Shown in pieces: positions 56,206 to 64,000 of a stretch of DNA of 64,000 bases (positions are counted from its first letter, which is position 1; each line of letters begins with the position of its first letter). Position numbers and translations under genes: made by a program. The notes under the pieces were generated by a model, which was not told where the DNA came from, did not search any database, and saw nothing but the letters and a program-made list of their open reading frames with translations. Origin of the DNA: an uncultured Lachnospiraceae bacterium (lineage in GTDB: Bacteria; Bacillota; Clostridia; Lachnospirales; Lachnospiraceae); contig CAKQYU010000006.1 in the NCBI GenBank assembly GCA_934293575.1, positions 62,001-126,000 of the forward strand. Direction: 5' to 3'.

Positions 56206-58053
56206 ATGTTTCATTTTCCGCATTTACCAACAAAAAAAACTTCTCACAGAAAATATTTTTCTTTTTTTCTTGTAATTGTCTTATCCGCAACGATTATCGG
56301 AACCCATTTTACATATCCCGTAATCAATGAATCCTACCAGACCTCGCTTCTTTCTAAAATGGAACACGCCAAGAACTTTGAGGAATTTTGCAACAGTCTT
56401 TTTTGTTATGAGATTACCTCCGATACGGTTACAACTGCCTATACGGTTGAAAACCCTGCTGCCTATGATATTCCGTCCCTCATACCTGACCTGACATCCT
56501 TTTCCTACAAATCCTATCAAAACAGTTTTCAATCTTCTGACTATACAAACAACCTAATTACCCGGACCTTAAATAGCTTTGATTCATCCTCCTTATCGGA
56601 TAAAGAACAACTTACCTATAATCTATTAAAAAATACTTTATCTCTGAATTCCAAATTAAACAATTACCCATATTACTCTGAATTATTGGGGTCTTCAACC
56701 GGAATTCAGGCTAGCCTTCCCATCACGCTTGGAGAATACCCTCTTCACAGTAAGAATGATATTCAAACCTATTTTCAACTGATCAAACAAGTTCCGGATT
56801 ATTTCAATGATGTAATAGAGTATGAAAATGAAAGAGAATCCCTTCATCTGCTTTCAAAAGAATGTATCTATCCCGGTACCTTTCAATCCTTATCCACAAT
56901 TTTGGAAGGTTTAAAGGGAGAAGATAACGCCTTTATTGATACTTTTAATGAAAGAATCCAACAAATTCCGGAATTGACCAAAAAACAGCAAAACGATTAC
57001 ATGAATAAGAACAAGCATTATGTTGAGACCTATATTATTCCGGCATATGAATCTCTTTATGATTACCTTGCCGCCAAATCTCCTTCTAAAATGACACCCG
57101 ATGAAAATACATCCTACGGTCTGTCAAACCTTCCACAAGGAAAGGATTACTATACGCTTCTTGTCAAGCAATCCACAGGTTCTTCCAAAACACCGGAAGA
57201 ATTAATTACGCTTACTGAAAATACATTAAAAGATGCCATTGGCAATGTTGTTAATACCGCTATGGAAAATCCGGATTTATATACCTATTATTGTAATAAC
57301 GAAGCCAAATCATACTATGAAAATCCACAAAGCATTTTAGAAGCACTTTCCCTGTTAATGCGTACCGATTATCCTGCACTTTCGACAACGCCCGATTATG
57401 AAATTAAAAATGTATCCGACAGCCTTACCACCTCTTCAAGTCCCGCTTTTTATATGATTCCTCCGATTGATAATACAAGGGGTGAAACCATTTATATCAA
57501 TCCGCTATTTACAAATACTGAAAATGGAAATTTGTTTACCACATTAGCACATGAAGGTTTTCCCGGCCATCTTTATCAAACCGTATATTTTAACAACACC
57601 AATCCCAATCCGATTCGTCAGATATTAAATTATCCCGGATTTGTTGAGGGATGGGCAACCTACGTTGAATTAAATTCCTATCAATATATGGAATATCCAA
57701 GCTCCATGGAATCCTTGTGTAAGCTGTATCAGGGTGATACCATTATCAGTCTGGCAATCAGTTCCCGCATTGATTTAGGCGTAAATTATGAAAACTGGAC
57801 CCTTTCGGATGTCAAGAAATTTTTTGAAGACAACGGATTTAACAGTTACTATGCAAATAATTTATATACTTACGTTGTGGAATCCCCGGCAAATTATTTA
57901 AGTTATTTTATCGGTTGTCTGGAAATACAGGAATTAAAAAATGAGTATCAGCTTATGCATAAAGATACCTACTCGGAAAAAGAATTTCATAAAAAACTAT
58001 TAGAAACCGGTCCCTGTGATTTTGATACATTAAAAAAATATATCCTCAACTGA
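56206..58053 (+). CDS. DUF885 family membrane-anchored metallopeptidase-like protein
   Basis: 615 residues. A membrane anchor at about 17-38 precedes an all-helical outer domain. The zinc-type motif TLAHEGFPGHLYQTVYF lies near residue 450, matching the DUF885 'HEGxPGHxxQ' signature, followed by PGFVEGWATYVELNSYQYME with the third ligand Glu. This fold resembles carboxypeptidase Taq/M32-type peptidases; members are presumed dipeptidases or carboxypeptidases acting on exported peptides. Text such as IRQILNYPGFVEGWATYVEL is intact, so the enzyme should be active. A lone gene with AGGAAG site before ATG 56206 and no clear terminator except a weak hairpin near 58058. Confidence 0.9.
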   Translation: MFHFPHLPTKKTSHRKYFSFFLVIVLSATIIGTHFTYPVINESYQTSLLSKMEHAKNFEEFCNSLFCYEITSDTVTTAYTVENPAAYDIPSLIPDLTSFSYKSYQNSFQSSDYTNNLITRTLNSFDSSSLSDKEQLTYNLLKNTLSLNSKLNNYPYYSELLGSSTGIQASLPITLGEYPLHSKNDIQTYFQLIKQVPDYFNDVIEYENERESLHLLSKECIYPGTFQSLSTILEGLKGEDNAFIDTFNERIQQIPELTKKQQNDYMNKNKHYVETYIIPAYESLYDYLAAKSPSKMTPDENTSYGLSNLPQGKDYYTLLVKQSTGSSKTPEELITLTENTLKDAIGNVVNTAMENPDLYTYYCNNEAKSYYENPQSILEALSLLMRTDYPALSTTPDYEIKNVSDSLTTSSSPAFYMIPPIDNTRGETIYINPLFTNTENGNLFTTLAHEGFPGHLYQTVYFNNTNPNPIRQILNYPGFVEGWATYVELNSYQYMEYPSSMESLCKLYQGDTIISLAISSRIDLGVNYENWTLSDVKKFFEDNGFNSYYANNLYTYVVESPANYLSYFIGCLEIQELKNEYQLMHKDTYSEKEFHKKLLETGPCDFDTLKKYILN

Positions 58054-58183
58054 TATTCTATGAAAAATAGAATTTATTTTGCAGTTCTATTCTACATGGA
58101 AATATTAAAAAAAAACCGACTTTTTTCTTGTAGCAGCATAGATTTTTCAACCACAGCTTTATTTTATTTAATCAACATTTTGA

Positions 58184-58189
58184 TATAAT
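58184..58189 (+). promoter_or_regulatory. Extended -10 promoter and operator for the HTH gene
   Basis: TGATATAAT (58181-58189; TG-A-TATAAT) with no clear -35. A near-perfect palindrome ACACAATATCGTGT (58202-58215) lies 12 bases downstream and could be the regulator's own operator. Confidence 0.5.
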
Positions 58190-58231
58190 TAATCTATCAA
58201 AACACAATATCGTGTATATGGGGAGGAGTTT

Positions 58232-58564
58232 ATGAATTACGAATTAATCGGACAAAGAATTAAGGAAAAGAGAAAAGACCGAAATATCTCACAGATAGAA
58301 ATGGCAAACCATCTGCATTTTTCCTACCAGCATATCAGTAACGTAGAACGCGGTATTACCGGAATCAGTTTAGAATTACTTATCCGCATATCCGATTTGT
58401 TACAGGTTTCCGTTGACTATCTGTTACAGGATAACTTAGAACGACCTTATCAGGGTGAAGATGTCTTTTTTATAACCAATGTAGAAGAATATTTGCAACA
58501 ACAGCAATCAGAAATTCAGCAGCTTCAAAATTTAATATCCAAATCCAAATCTCAACCTAAGTAA
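58232..58564 (+). CDS. XRE-type helix-turn-helix regulator
   Basis: 110 residues. The HTH covers residues 5-62: LIGQRIKEKRKDRNISQIEM, ANHLHFSYQHISNVERGITG, SLELLIRISDLLQVSVDYLL. The C-terminal 40 residues are Gln-rich and probably coiled coil (EEYLQQQQSEIQQLQNLISK). It should act as a dimer, probably on its own promoter. It sits where abrB lies in B. subtilis (between rsmI and metS), but it is not AbrB-like. Ribosome site GGGGAGGAG before ATG 58232. The target genes are unknown. Confidence 0.92.
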   Translation: MNYELIGQRIKEKRKDRNISQIEMANHLHFSYQHISNVERGITGISLELLIRISDLLQVSVDYLLQDNLERPYQGEDVFFITNVEEYLQQQQSEIQQLQNLISKSKSQPK

Positions 58565-58570
58565 TTTCAA

Positions 58571-58608
58571 AAAGAAAAGACCACAGAGCCATCTGCGGTC
58601 TTTTCTTT
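58571..58608 (-). terminator. Terminator after the tmk-to-rsmI operon
   Basis: On the minus strand AAGACCGCAG pairs with CTGTGGTCTT (one G-U pair) followed by TTTCTTTTTG. On the plus strand the same pair is an A-C mismatch, so it favours the minus direction. Confidence 0.75.
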
Positions 58609-58611
58609 CAT

Positions 58612-59457
58612 CTATTCCTTTGTATCTAACAATGCCTGATAAATCTCTCTTTTTCCGACACCTCTGTCCCTGGCAACTGCTTTCATGGCATCCTTTTTAT
58701 CCATACCCTGTTGCAGATAAGACTGCATATGTTCTTCTATCGTCATTTCTAAATAACTCTGCCGTTTTTCCTGTTTTAGTTCTTCTGAATTTACCCCTTC
58801 AATTACTAAGACAAACTCTCCTCTCGGCTCTTCCTGTTCATAAAAATCAATTGCATGTTTCATCGTTGTCCGAAAGTTTGTCTCATGTTTTTTCGTCAGC
58901 TCCTTACAGACGGAAATATTTCGATTTCCTAGGTTTTCATACAAATCCTTCAATGTCTTTTTCAATTTATGCGGTGCTTCATATATTATAATTGTTCTGG
59001 TTTCCGTCTTTAGTTCATCGAGAATTTCATTTCTTTCTTTTTTATCATACGGAAGAAATGCCTCAAAACAAAATCTCCTTGTTTTCTGTCCGGAAATCGT
59101 CAGTGCTGTCACAAAAGCAGACGGTCCCGGCAATGAAGTAACGGTAACACCCGCCTCATGACATTGTTTTACCAATTCTTCACCTGGATCGGAAATCGCA
59201 GGTGTTCCGGCATCCGTAATTAATGCAATATTCATGCCCTGCTGCATTTTTTCTACAAGAATTTTTGCCTTATCATATTTGTTATACTCATGATAGCTTG
59301 TCATAGGTGTTTTAATTTCAAAATGATTTAATAACTTAATACTGTTTCTTGTATCCTCAGCTGCAATTAAGTCAACTTCCTTTAAGATACGAAGTGTGCG
59401 AAGAGTAATATCCTCCAGATTTCCAATTGGTGTTGCACATATATATAATGCTCCCAT
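58612..59457 (-). CDS. rsmI: 16S rRNA cytidine-2'-O-methyltransferase RsmI
   Basis: 281 residues. Family motifs are complete: LYICATPIGNLEDITLRTLR, VDLIAAEDTRNSIKLLNHFE, LITDAGTPAISDPGEELVKQ, SLPGPSAFVTALTISGQKTR, and a C-terminal helical tail (EMTIEEHMQSYLQQGMDKKD). It methylates C1402 of 16S rRNA. Last gene of the long operon that starts at tmk or before. In B. subtilis the homologue yabC also follows yabB. Start ATG 59457 after AGGAAAAG. Confidence 0.97.
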   Translation of the reverse strand: MGALYICATPIGNLEDITLRTLRILKEVDLIAAEDTRNSIKLLNHFEIKTPMTSYHEYNKYDKAKILVEKMQQGMNIALITDAGTPAISDPGEELVKQCHEAGVTVTSLPGPSAFVTALTISGQKTRRFCFEAFLPYDKKERNEILDELKTETRTIIIYEAPHKLKKTLKDLYENLGNRNISVCKELTKKHETNFRTTMKHAIDFYEQEEPRGEFVLVIEGVNSEELKQEKRQSYLEMTIEEHMQSYLQQGMDKKDAMKAVARDRGVGKREIYQALLDTKE

Positions 59458-59469
59458 GCTTTTCCTTTC

Positions 59470-60222
59470 CTAAGTCATATGATAAATTTCATAGATTTCA
59501 TCTGTATATATATTTTTATCCTTATAAACAATCAACGGTGGCTCAATTGTGATTCGTTCTCTTCCGCCCTTTGTTCCCTCTATTAAAACCATCGTAGGTT
59601 CCTTATCAATATATGGATGTACAAAACGCATTCGTTTCGGTTCTAAATGATATTCCTTCATGATTCTGATAATTTCCGCAATACGAAATGGCTTATGAAT
59701 CATATAAAAATTTCCTTTTTGCGGCAATATATAAGACGCTGCCGCAATGACATCTTCTAATTTTAACAAAATTTCATGTCTGGCAATTGTTTTATCCTCG
59801 TATAAATTCTGTAATCCATGTTGATTTGTCATATAAGGAGGATTTACCGTTACCACAGAAAATGACATTGGCGGATATTCTTTTTTGATATCCTTAATAT
59901 CCATACACTGAATTTTTATCCGGTCTTCCAAATGATTTAATATCATACTTCTGGATGCCATATCTGCATATTCTTCCTGAATTTCAATTCCATGAAAAAT
60001 TGTATCTTCTGATTTTGCTGCCATTAAAATAGGAATCACACCACTTCCTGTGCAAAAATCCATAACTTTCTGTCCTTTTTTTACCTTAGCAAAATCCGAT
60101 AATAAAACCGCATCCATACCAAAACAGAAGCCTTTCGGCTTCTGAATTATTTTATATCCTTTACATTGTAAATCATCAATACGTTCATTTTCTTTATTAA
60201 TCAATTTTGGAACCACCCTCAC
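59470..60222 (-). CDS. yabB: tRNA1(Val) adenine-N6-methyltransferase-like protein (YabB/TrmN6)
   Basis: 250 residues. SAM motif MDFCTGSGVIPILMAAKSED and the N6-adenine motif FSVVTVNPPYMTNQHGLQN (NPPY) are present, with LQCKGYKIIQKPKGFCFGMD near the start as in the YabB/YfiC group, which methylates A37 of tRNA-Val or related tRNAs. Start at GTG 60222 overlaps ricT by 26 bases; a second GTG and TTG nearby (60216, 60204) are possible too. Ends with a conserved acidic-aromatic tail. In B. subtilis yabB follows yabA and yaaT. Confidence 0.9.
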   Translation of the reverse strand: MRVVPKLINKENERIDDLQCKGYKIIQKPKGFCFGMDAVLLSDFAKVKKGQKVMDFCTGSGVIPILMAAKSEDTIFHGIEIQEEYADMASRSMILNHLEDRIKIQCMDIKDIKKEYPPMSFSVVTVNPPYMTNQHGLQNLYEDKTIARHEILLKLEDVIAAASYILPQKGNFYMIHKPFRIAEIIRIMKEYHLEPKRMRFVHPYIDKEPTMVLIEGTKGGRERITIEPPLIVYKDKNIYTDEIYEIYHMT

Positions 60223-61102
60223 GTTTTTCCAATGCCTCTAATTCTTTCAATTCGGCATCATTTACCTTATCGTTGTTCCTTCTCTTTTTCGGTTTGAATT
60301 TCAATTCCTTTGTTTTATATTCCCGAATTTCTTTTTCTCCGTCATCCAATTCAACAATTACCTTTACCAATTGACGAAGCACACTCACACTGCTTACTTC
60401 ACCCCGTAATCCATCAATTGTTTTTACATAATCTCCTACATTCGGCAATTTGTCATTCAGATATTCATATGTTTCCTGCTCATTTTTTAAGCAACACATC
60501 AATCTACCGCAAACACCGGATATTTTGGATGGATTTAGAGATAAATTCTGTTCCTTTGCCATCTTAATGGAAACCGGAATGAAATCCGATAAATAACTAT
60601 GACAACACAATTCTCTTCCACATATACCAATTCCACCTTTAACCTTGGTTTCATCTCGTACACCAATCTGCCGGAGTTCAATTCTTGTCTTGAATACAGC
60701 TGCTAAATCCTTTACCAGCTCCCTGAAATCAATTCGTCCATCTGCTGTGAAATAAAACAAAATTTTATTGTTATCAAACGTATATTCCACATCGATTAAC
60801 TTCATTTCCAATCCGTGTTTTTCTATTTTTTGAAGACAGATACCAAATGCTTCCTCACATTTTCTCTTATTATCTTCATTTTTCTTATCATCTTCTTCCG
60901 TTGCCTTTCGGATAACCGGCTTTAAGGTAGAAATAATATTTCCATCCTCAATTTCCCGCTTACCTAAAACAACCTTTCCATATTCAATTCCTCTTGCAGT
61001 TTCCACAATAACGGCATCTCCTACTTCTAATGCAATATCATTTGGTGCAAAGAAATATATTTTACCGTTTTTTCTGAAACGAACGCCTATTACTTCTGTC
61101 AT
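60197..61102 (-). CDS. ricT: RicT (YaaT), PSP1-domain regulatory complex protein
   Basis: 301 residues. The PSP1 domain is clear: VIGVRFRKNGKIYFFAPNDI, ELRQIGVRDETKVKGGIGIC, GRELCCHSYLSDFIPVSIKM and ISGVCGRLMCCLKNEQETYE. The cysteines in these segments (GICGRELCC, CGRLMCC) bind Fe-S clusters in the B. subtilis RicA-RicF-RicT complex, which directs RNase Y cleavage and aids sporulation and biofilm switching. The C-terminus is Lys-rich. ATG 61102 overlaps the holB stop by four bases (ATGA). RicA and RicF are not in the window. Confidence 0.95.
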   Translation of the reverse strand: MTEVIGVRFRKNGKIYFFAPNDIALEVGDAVIVETARGIEYGKVVLGKREIEDGNIISTLKPVIRKATEEDDKKNEDNKRKCEEAFGICLQKIEKHGLEMKLIDVEYTFDNNKILFYFTADGRIDFRELVKDLAAVFKTRIELRQIGVRDETKVKGGIGICGRELCCHSYLSDFIPVSIKMAKEQNLSLNPSKISGVCGRLMCCLKNEQETYEYLNDKLPNVGDYVKTIDGLRGEVSSVSVLRQLVKVIVELDDGEKEIREYKTKELKFKPKKRRNNDKVNDAELKELEALEKREGGSKID

Positions 61103-62094
61103 TTTATGTTCTCCTTCATTGTAAGTAACATCAGCTCCATCGCAATATCAAAATTCACATTTGCTTCTAATCGAACCTTTAATTTCTCCATTGCTTCCAA
61201 AATTTGCTCAATACCTTCATAAGAAATACATCCTGCCTGTTTCTTCATAACAGAATACTCATCCTTAAAGATAATTTTATTTGGGGAATTTGATATCTTA
61301 ACCATTAAAATATCCCGAAACCACATTGTCATAATATCAATATAATCCGTGGCATCTAATTTATATTTACTCATTCTCTTTACGGCACGTATAATATCAT
61401 CCATTTCCATTTCATGAATATGGCTTAACAAACGGACACTTTCATCTTTCAATTCCTGATAGTCCGGCGAAATAGCGAGACGAACCGCTTTTCCTAAATT
61501 TCCCTGTGCAAAATCCGTACAAAACCTTGCCTTTGCCGCATCAACACCTAAATTGCTTACCAGATATTCCATCACAGAAAGAGGCTCTACCGGTTTGAAG
61601 TTTAATACGATACATCTGCTTATAATTGTCGGAAGAATTTTATCCAGATTCGATGTGAGCAAAATAATAATTGCATATTCCGGTGGTTCCTCCAATGTTT
61701 TTAATATTGCATTCTGCGCCTGTGCATTCATTAACTGTGCATCCGGAATGACATATATTTTGTAACGACTGCTATATGGCTTTAAACTGATATCATTCAC
61801 AATCTGCTGACGAATTTCATCAACGGAAATAACATTCGGTTTCTCATGTGTAATCCATATGATATCCGGCTGATTTCCGGATTCTGCCTGCAAACAGGAC
61901 TTACATTTTCCACATGGATCCGGTTCTCCGGTTTCACACTGAAGAGATTTGGTAACAACACTGACCAATGTCTTCTTACCAACACCCTTTTCTCCATTCA
62001 ATATGTATGCATGTGAAACTTTTCCAAGTTCAATGCTGCTTTTAAAATGTTTTACGATATCATTATGTCCGATAATATCGCTGTAATTTGCCAT
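61099..62094 (-). CDS. holB: DNA polymerase III delta-prime subunit
   Basis: 331 residues from ATG 62094 (MANYSDIIGHNDIVKHFKSS), after GAGGTGATAGAT. Clamp-loader motifs: YILNGEKGVGKKTLVSVVTK (Walker A), zinc finger CGKCKSC, NAQAQNAILKTLEEPPEYAI, and SNLDKILPTIISRCIVL (SRC). It is a non-ATPase-type partner in the clamp loader, though the Walker lysine is kept here. Gene order yaaR-holB-ricT is that of B. subtilis. Confidence 0.95.
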   Translation of the reverse strand: MANYSDIIGHNDIVKHFKSSIELGKVSHAYILNGEKGVGKKTLVSVVTKSLQCETGEPDPCGKCKSCLQAESGNQPDIIWITHEKPNVISVDEIRQQIVNDISLKPYSSRYKIYVIPDAQLMNAQAQNAILKTLEEPPEYAIIILLTSNLDKILPTIISRCIVLNFKPVEPLSVMEYLVSNLGVDAAKARFCTDFAQGNLGKAVRLAISPDYQELKDESVRLLSHIHEMEMDDIIRAVKRMSKYKLDATDYIDIMTMWFRDILMVKISNSPNKIIFKDEYSVMKKQAGCISYEGIEQILEAMEKLKVRLEANVNFDIAMELMLLTMKENIK

Positions 62095-62121
62095 ATCTAT
62101 CACCTCTATCCTATCTGTATA

Positions 62122-62562
62122 TCACGTTGAAATATCCAATAACATTCCGCGGATATCATCAATTTTTTCTAAAATAGCCAGGTTGTCTTTTTCGTCCTTC
62201 ATCAACTCCTGTGCTAAATCATCTAATGACTTATCTACTTCTTTTACAATACCATATACTCTGTGACGGCCTCTCCTGTCCAAAAAATTTTCTCTGGAAA
62301 ATTCATGTGAATTTACTGTCACTTCATTCATAAATTCTTTTACCAGAGAACGATATCGTTTCATATCTTTGATATCCATATGCTCTGCTATCTTTTTTCC
62401 CTGTTCTTCTATATCCTTCATAAGACCGGAGAGTTTTTCTTTTAATTCTGAATTTTCAATATGACTGATTAACGTAAATTTGAATGTGTCATCACCTTTT
62501 GGTGCCTGTGTCTGATTTTCTATCGGCATCTGTCCTGTCAATTGATTAATCCGCATATCCAT
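62122..62562 (-). CDS. yaaR: YaaR family protein (DUF327)
   Basis: 146 residues, helical. The text DIEEQGKKIAEHMDIKDMKR, YRSLVKEFMNEVTVNSHEFS and RRGRHRVYGIVKEVDKSLDD matches YaaR, whose function is unknown. It lies between tmk and holB in most Firmicutes, as here; B. subtilis has yaaQ in between, which is missing. Start ATG 62562 follows AAAGGAGAGG. No catalytic motif is seen. Confidence 0.92.
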   Translation of the reverse strand: MDMRINQLTGQMPIENQTQAPKGDDTFKFTLISHIENSELKEKLSGLMKDIEEQGKKIAEHMDIKDMKRYRSLVKEFMNEVTVNSHEFSRENFLDRRGRHRVYGIVKEVDKSLDDLAQELMKDEKDNLAILEKIDDIRGMLLDIST

Positions 62563-62583
62563 TCTTTCCTCTCCTTTCTAATC

Positions 62584-63204
62584 TTAAAAAAATCTTTTTT
62601 CAACCTCTTGTATAATCATACTATGTATTTCATCAATTGGCAATGTAGCATTAATTGATACAATACGTTCCGGATATAAACCGGCAAGTTGACGATATCC
62701 TTCAACAACTCTCTTATGAAAGCTTAAATCTTCCATTTCCATCCGGTCTAATTCTGCCTGATTCTTCTTTCTTTTTATGCCTTCTTCTGCCTCTAAATCC
62801 ATAAAAATGGTTAATTCCGGCTTAACATTTCCCAATGCGTAGCTGTTTACCTCATATACAGTCTCAACTCCGAGACCTCGTCCGATTCCCTGATAAACAG
62901 CAGAAGATTCTACAAATCGATCACTTATAACAGCCTTCCCTTGTTCTAATGCAGGCTTAATAACCTGATTGACAAGCTGTGCTCTTGCCGAAGCATACAA
63001 CAACAATTCCGTCATATGACTCATTTCACTATATTCCGGATTTAATATTATTTTACGGATTGCCTCACTGATTGCCGTTCCACCCGGTTCCCTTGTTATT
63101 ATTATATCGTATCCTTTTGATTCTAAATATTTTTTAAGTAATTCTATTTGTGTTGTTTTTCCGGAACCGTCCGGTCCCTCCATTGTAATAAATATTCCCT
63201 TCAA
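62584..63204 (-). CDS. tmk: Thymidylate kinase
   Basis: 206 residues from TTG 63204 after AGGGGAAC. P-loop ITMEGPDGSGKTTQIELLKK, DR-type motif VISDRFVESSAVYQGIGRGL, TREPGGTAISEAIRKIILNP, and LID region GIKRKKNQAELDRMEMEDLS. It phosphorylates dTMP to dTDP. Gene order with yaaR and holB is conserved in Firmicutes. The P-loop keeps all residues, so it should be active. Confidence 0.96.
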   Translation of the reverse strand: MKGIFITMEGPDGSGKTTQIELLKKYLESKGYDIIITREPGGTAISEAIRKIILNPEYSEMSHMTELLLYASARAQLVNQVIKPALEQGKAVISDRFVESSAVYQGIGRGLGVETVYEVNSYALGNVKPELTIFMDLEAEEGIKRKKNQAELDRMEMEDLSFHKRVVEGYRQLAGLYPERIVSINATLPIDEIHSMIIQEVEKRFF

Positions 63205-63228
63205 AATGTTCCCCTATCTTTTGTAAAT

Positions 63229-64000
63229 TTAACCTCGGTTAAAAAATTTTCTTCCGCTTATCCACTTATTATCCTGAACAACCGAAATCTTAATGGACTG
63301 ATAAATATTCTTTTCCGATAATTCATTATCTATTTTTAATCCCTTTATATTAAGACCTTTTTTTGCAGCATGCATTAACTGAATAATTAAATCTCTTGAT
63401 ATAATTTCACCCGGTGCAATAATCGGAATTCCCGGCGGATACACATATACGTAATCACTGCTGATTTTACCGGCTGCATCCCTTAATAATATCTCATGAG
63501 ACATTGCTTCACGCGCCTGGGCGATACCTATCTTATACTCCGGTATATCTGTATAACGAATCGTATCTTCTTCATATATATCGACAACTTCCTTCATATC
63601 CGTTAACTGATTATCAATTACTTCCAATGCCGCATATAATGCTTCAAATGCCTCCTTCGTGTCAGCTATGGATGTCATGGCAATAATATAACTATCTGCC
63701 ATCATTTCAACCATCTGACCATATTCCTCGTTTAATATTTTTCCAAGCATTACACCTGTAAACGGTTCTATCCTGTCTTCTTTCTGATATCCACAATTTT
63801 TAACAGAAAAAACTAATTTTCCGATATCATATGAATACGCCCCTGTCTTTTTAAAATCCGACATTTCCATAAGATGGATATGTCTGAGATTTCCCCATTT
63901 TTTTCGGTATTCCGTCAATAATTCTTTGTAAATGATAAATAAACCATCTCTTTCATGATCCATTTTTTCAATACAGGCTTCCATCGTTGCCATAAACACA
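63229..64000 (-). CDS. Orn/Lys/Arg decarboxylase-family PLP enzyme, C-terminal part (5' end outside window)
   Basis: About 257 residues of the C-terminal part; the reading frame continues through the right edge, so the PLP-binding lysine lies outside. Visible text: ADSYIIAMTSIADTKEAFEA, AREAMSHEILLRDAAGKISS and YVYVYPPGIPIIAPGEIISR, the last being the family's C-terminal 'YPPGIP.. PGE.i' signature. In B. subtilis yaaO, a member of this family, lies just upstream of tmk, the same place. The substrate (arginine, lysine or ornithine) is not known. Confidence 0.92.
   Translation of the reverse strand, partial: VFMATMEACIEKMDHERDGLFIIYKELLTEYRKKWGNLRHIHLMEMSDFKKTGAYSYDIGKLVFSVKNCGYQKEDRIEPFTGVMLGKILNEEYGQMVEMMADSYIIAMTSIADTKEAFEALYAALEVIDNQLTDMKEVVDIYEEDTIRYTDIPEYKIGIAQAREAMSHEILLRDAAGKISSDYVYVYPPGIPIIAPGEIISRDLIIQLMHAAKKGLNIKGLKIDNELSEKNIYQSIKISVVQDNKWISGRKFFNRG

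Overview
The window looks like chromosome from a motile, low-GC Gram-positive anaerobe of the class Clostridia, most probably a Lachnospiraceae member (a Roseburia/Eubacterium/Lachnospira-like gut organism). The DNA is AT-rich with strong AGGAGG-type ribosome sites. It carries a Gram-positive large SRP RNA, a T-box riboswitch, MreB/DivIVA cell-shape genes, a PdaA-type deacetylase, RicT (PSP1), and flagellar genes arranged as in Firmicutes. Most genes lie on the minus strand. No tRNA, rRNA, insertion sequence, prophage or CRISPR array was seen. The genes at both ends are cut by the window edge.

Layout. 1-3.3 kb: partial RNA methyltransferase, rhodanese, nitroreductase, split transketolase. 3.5-21.2 kb: a flagellar/cell-shape block. 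Read in the direction of transcription (right to left) it is divIVA-like, PAS/GAF protein, mreB, flgF, flgG, flgJ-like, terminator, recD2, comF, yvyF, sigma-D promoter, flgM, flgN, two flgK genes, flgL, fliW, csrA. 21.4-31.9 kb: TraX-like protein, a two-component system, LysM-G5-M23 peptidase, flavin reductase, a DUF4190-type protein, half of a zinc-type ABC transporter, HIT protein. 32.0-37.4 kb: a FliS-like chaperone, flagellin and a 1132-residue FliK-like protein. 37.5-47.5 kb: acyltransferase, 4-alpha-glucanotransferase, dehydrogenase, pgi, deacetylase, murG and several unrecognised membrane proteins. 47.6-64 kb: SRP RNA, tadA, ksgA, tatD, glycerate kinase, metG with a T-box, rsmI, a yabB-type methyltransferase, ricT, holB, yaaR, tmk and a partial decarboxylase-family gene. 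Several of these neighbourhoods match the origin-proximal part of the Bacillus subtilis chromosome.

How the genes work together. The clearest system is a flagellin checkpoint. FlgM (anti-sigma-D), FliW and CsrA are all here. Four sequences match the sigma-D promoter pattern TAAN-N15-(G/A)CCGA(T/C)A. They lie before flgM, before flgL (inside the end of flgK), before the FliK-like gene, and before flagellin (inside the end of the FliK-like gene). Two leaders downstream of these promoters, flagellin and flgL-fliW-csrA, can fold hairpins that present GGA in the loop, the shape CsrA binds. This predicts that CsrA represses flagellin and also its own flgL-fliW-csrA message.

The least described part is the 1132-residue protein under a sigma-D promoter beside flagellin. 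By eye it has an N-terminal beta-rich domain, about eight degenerate copies of a 'PLTxxNIxxA' motif, and a C-terminus patterned like the FliK hook-length-control domain. A second unusual unit is the operon that joins DivIVA-like, PAS/GAF (no output domain) and MreB proteins to the flagellar rod genes. All domain and promoter calls are from reading the sequence; no database search was run.
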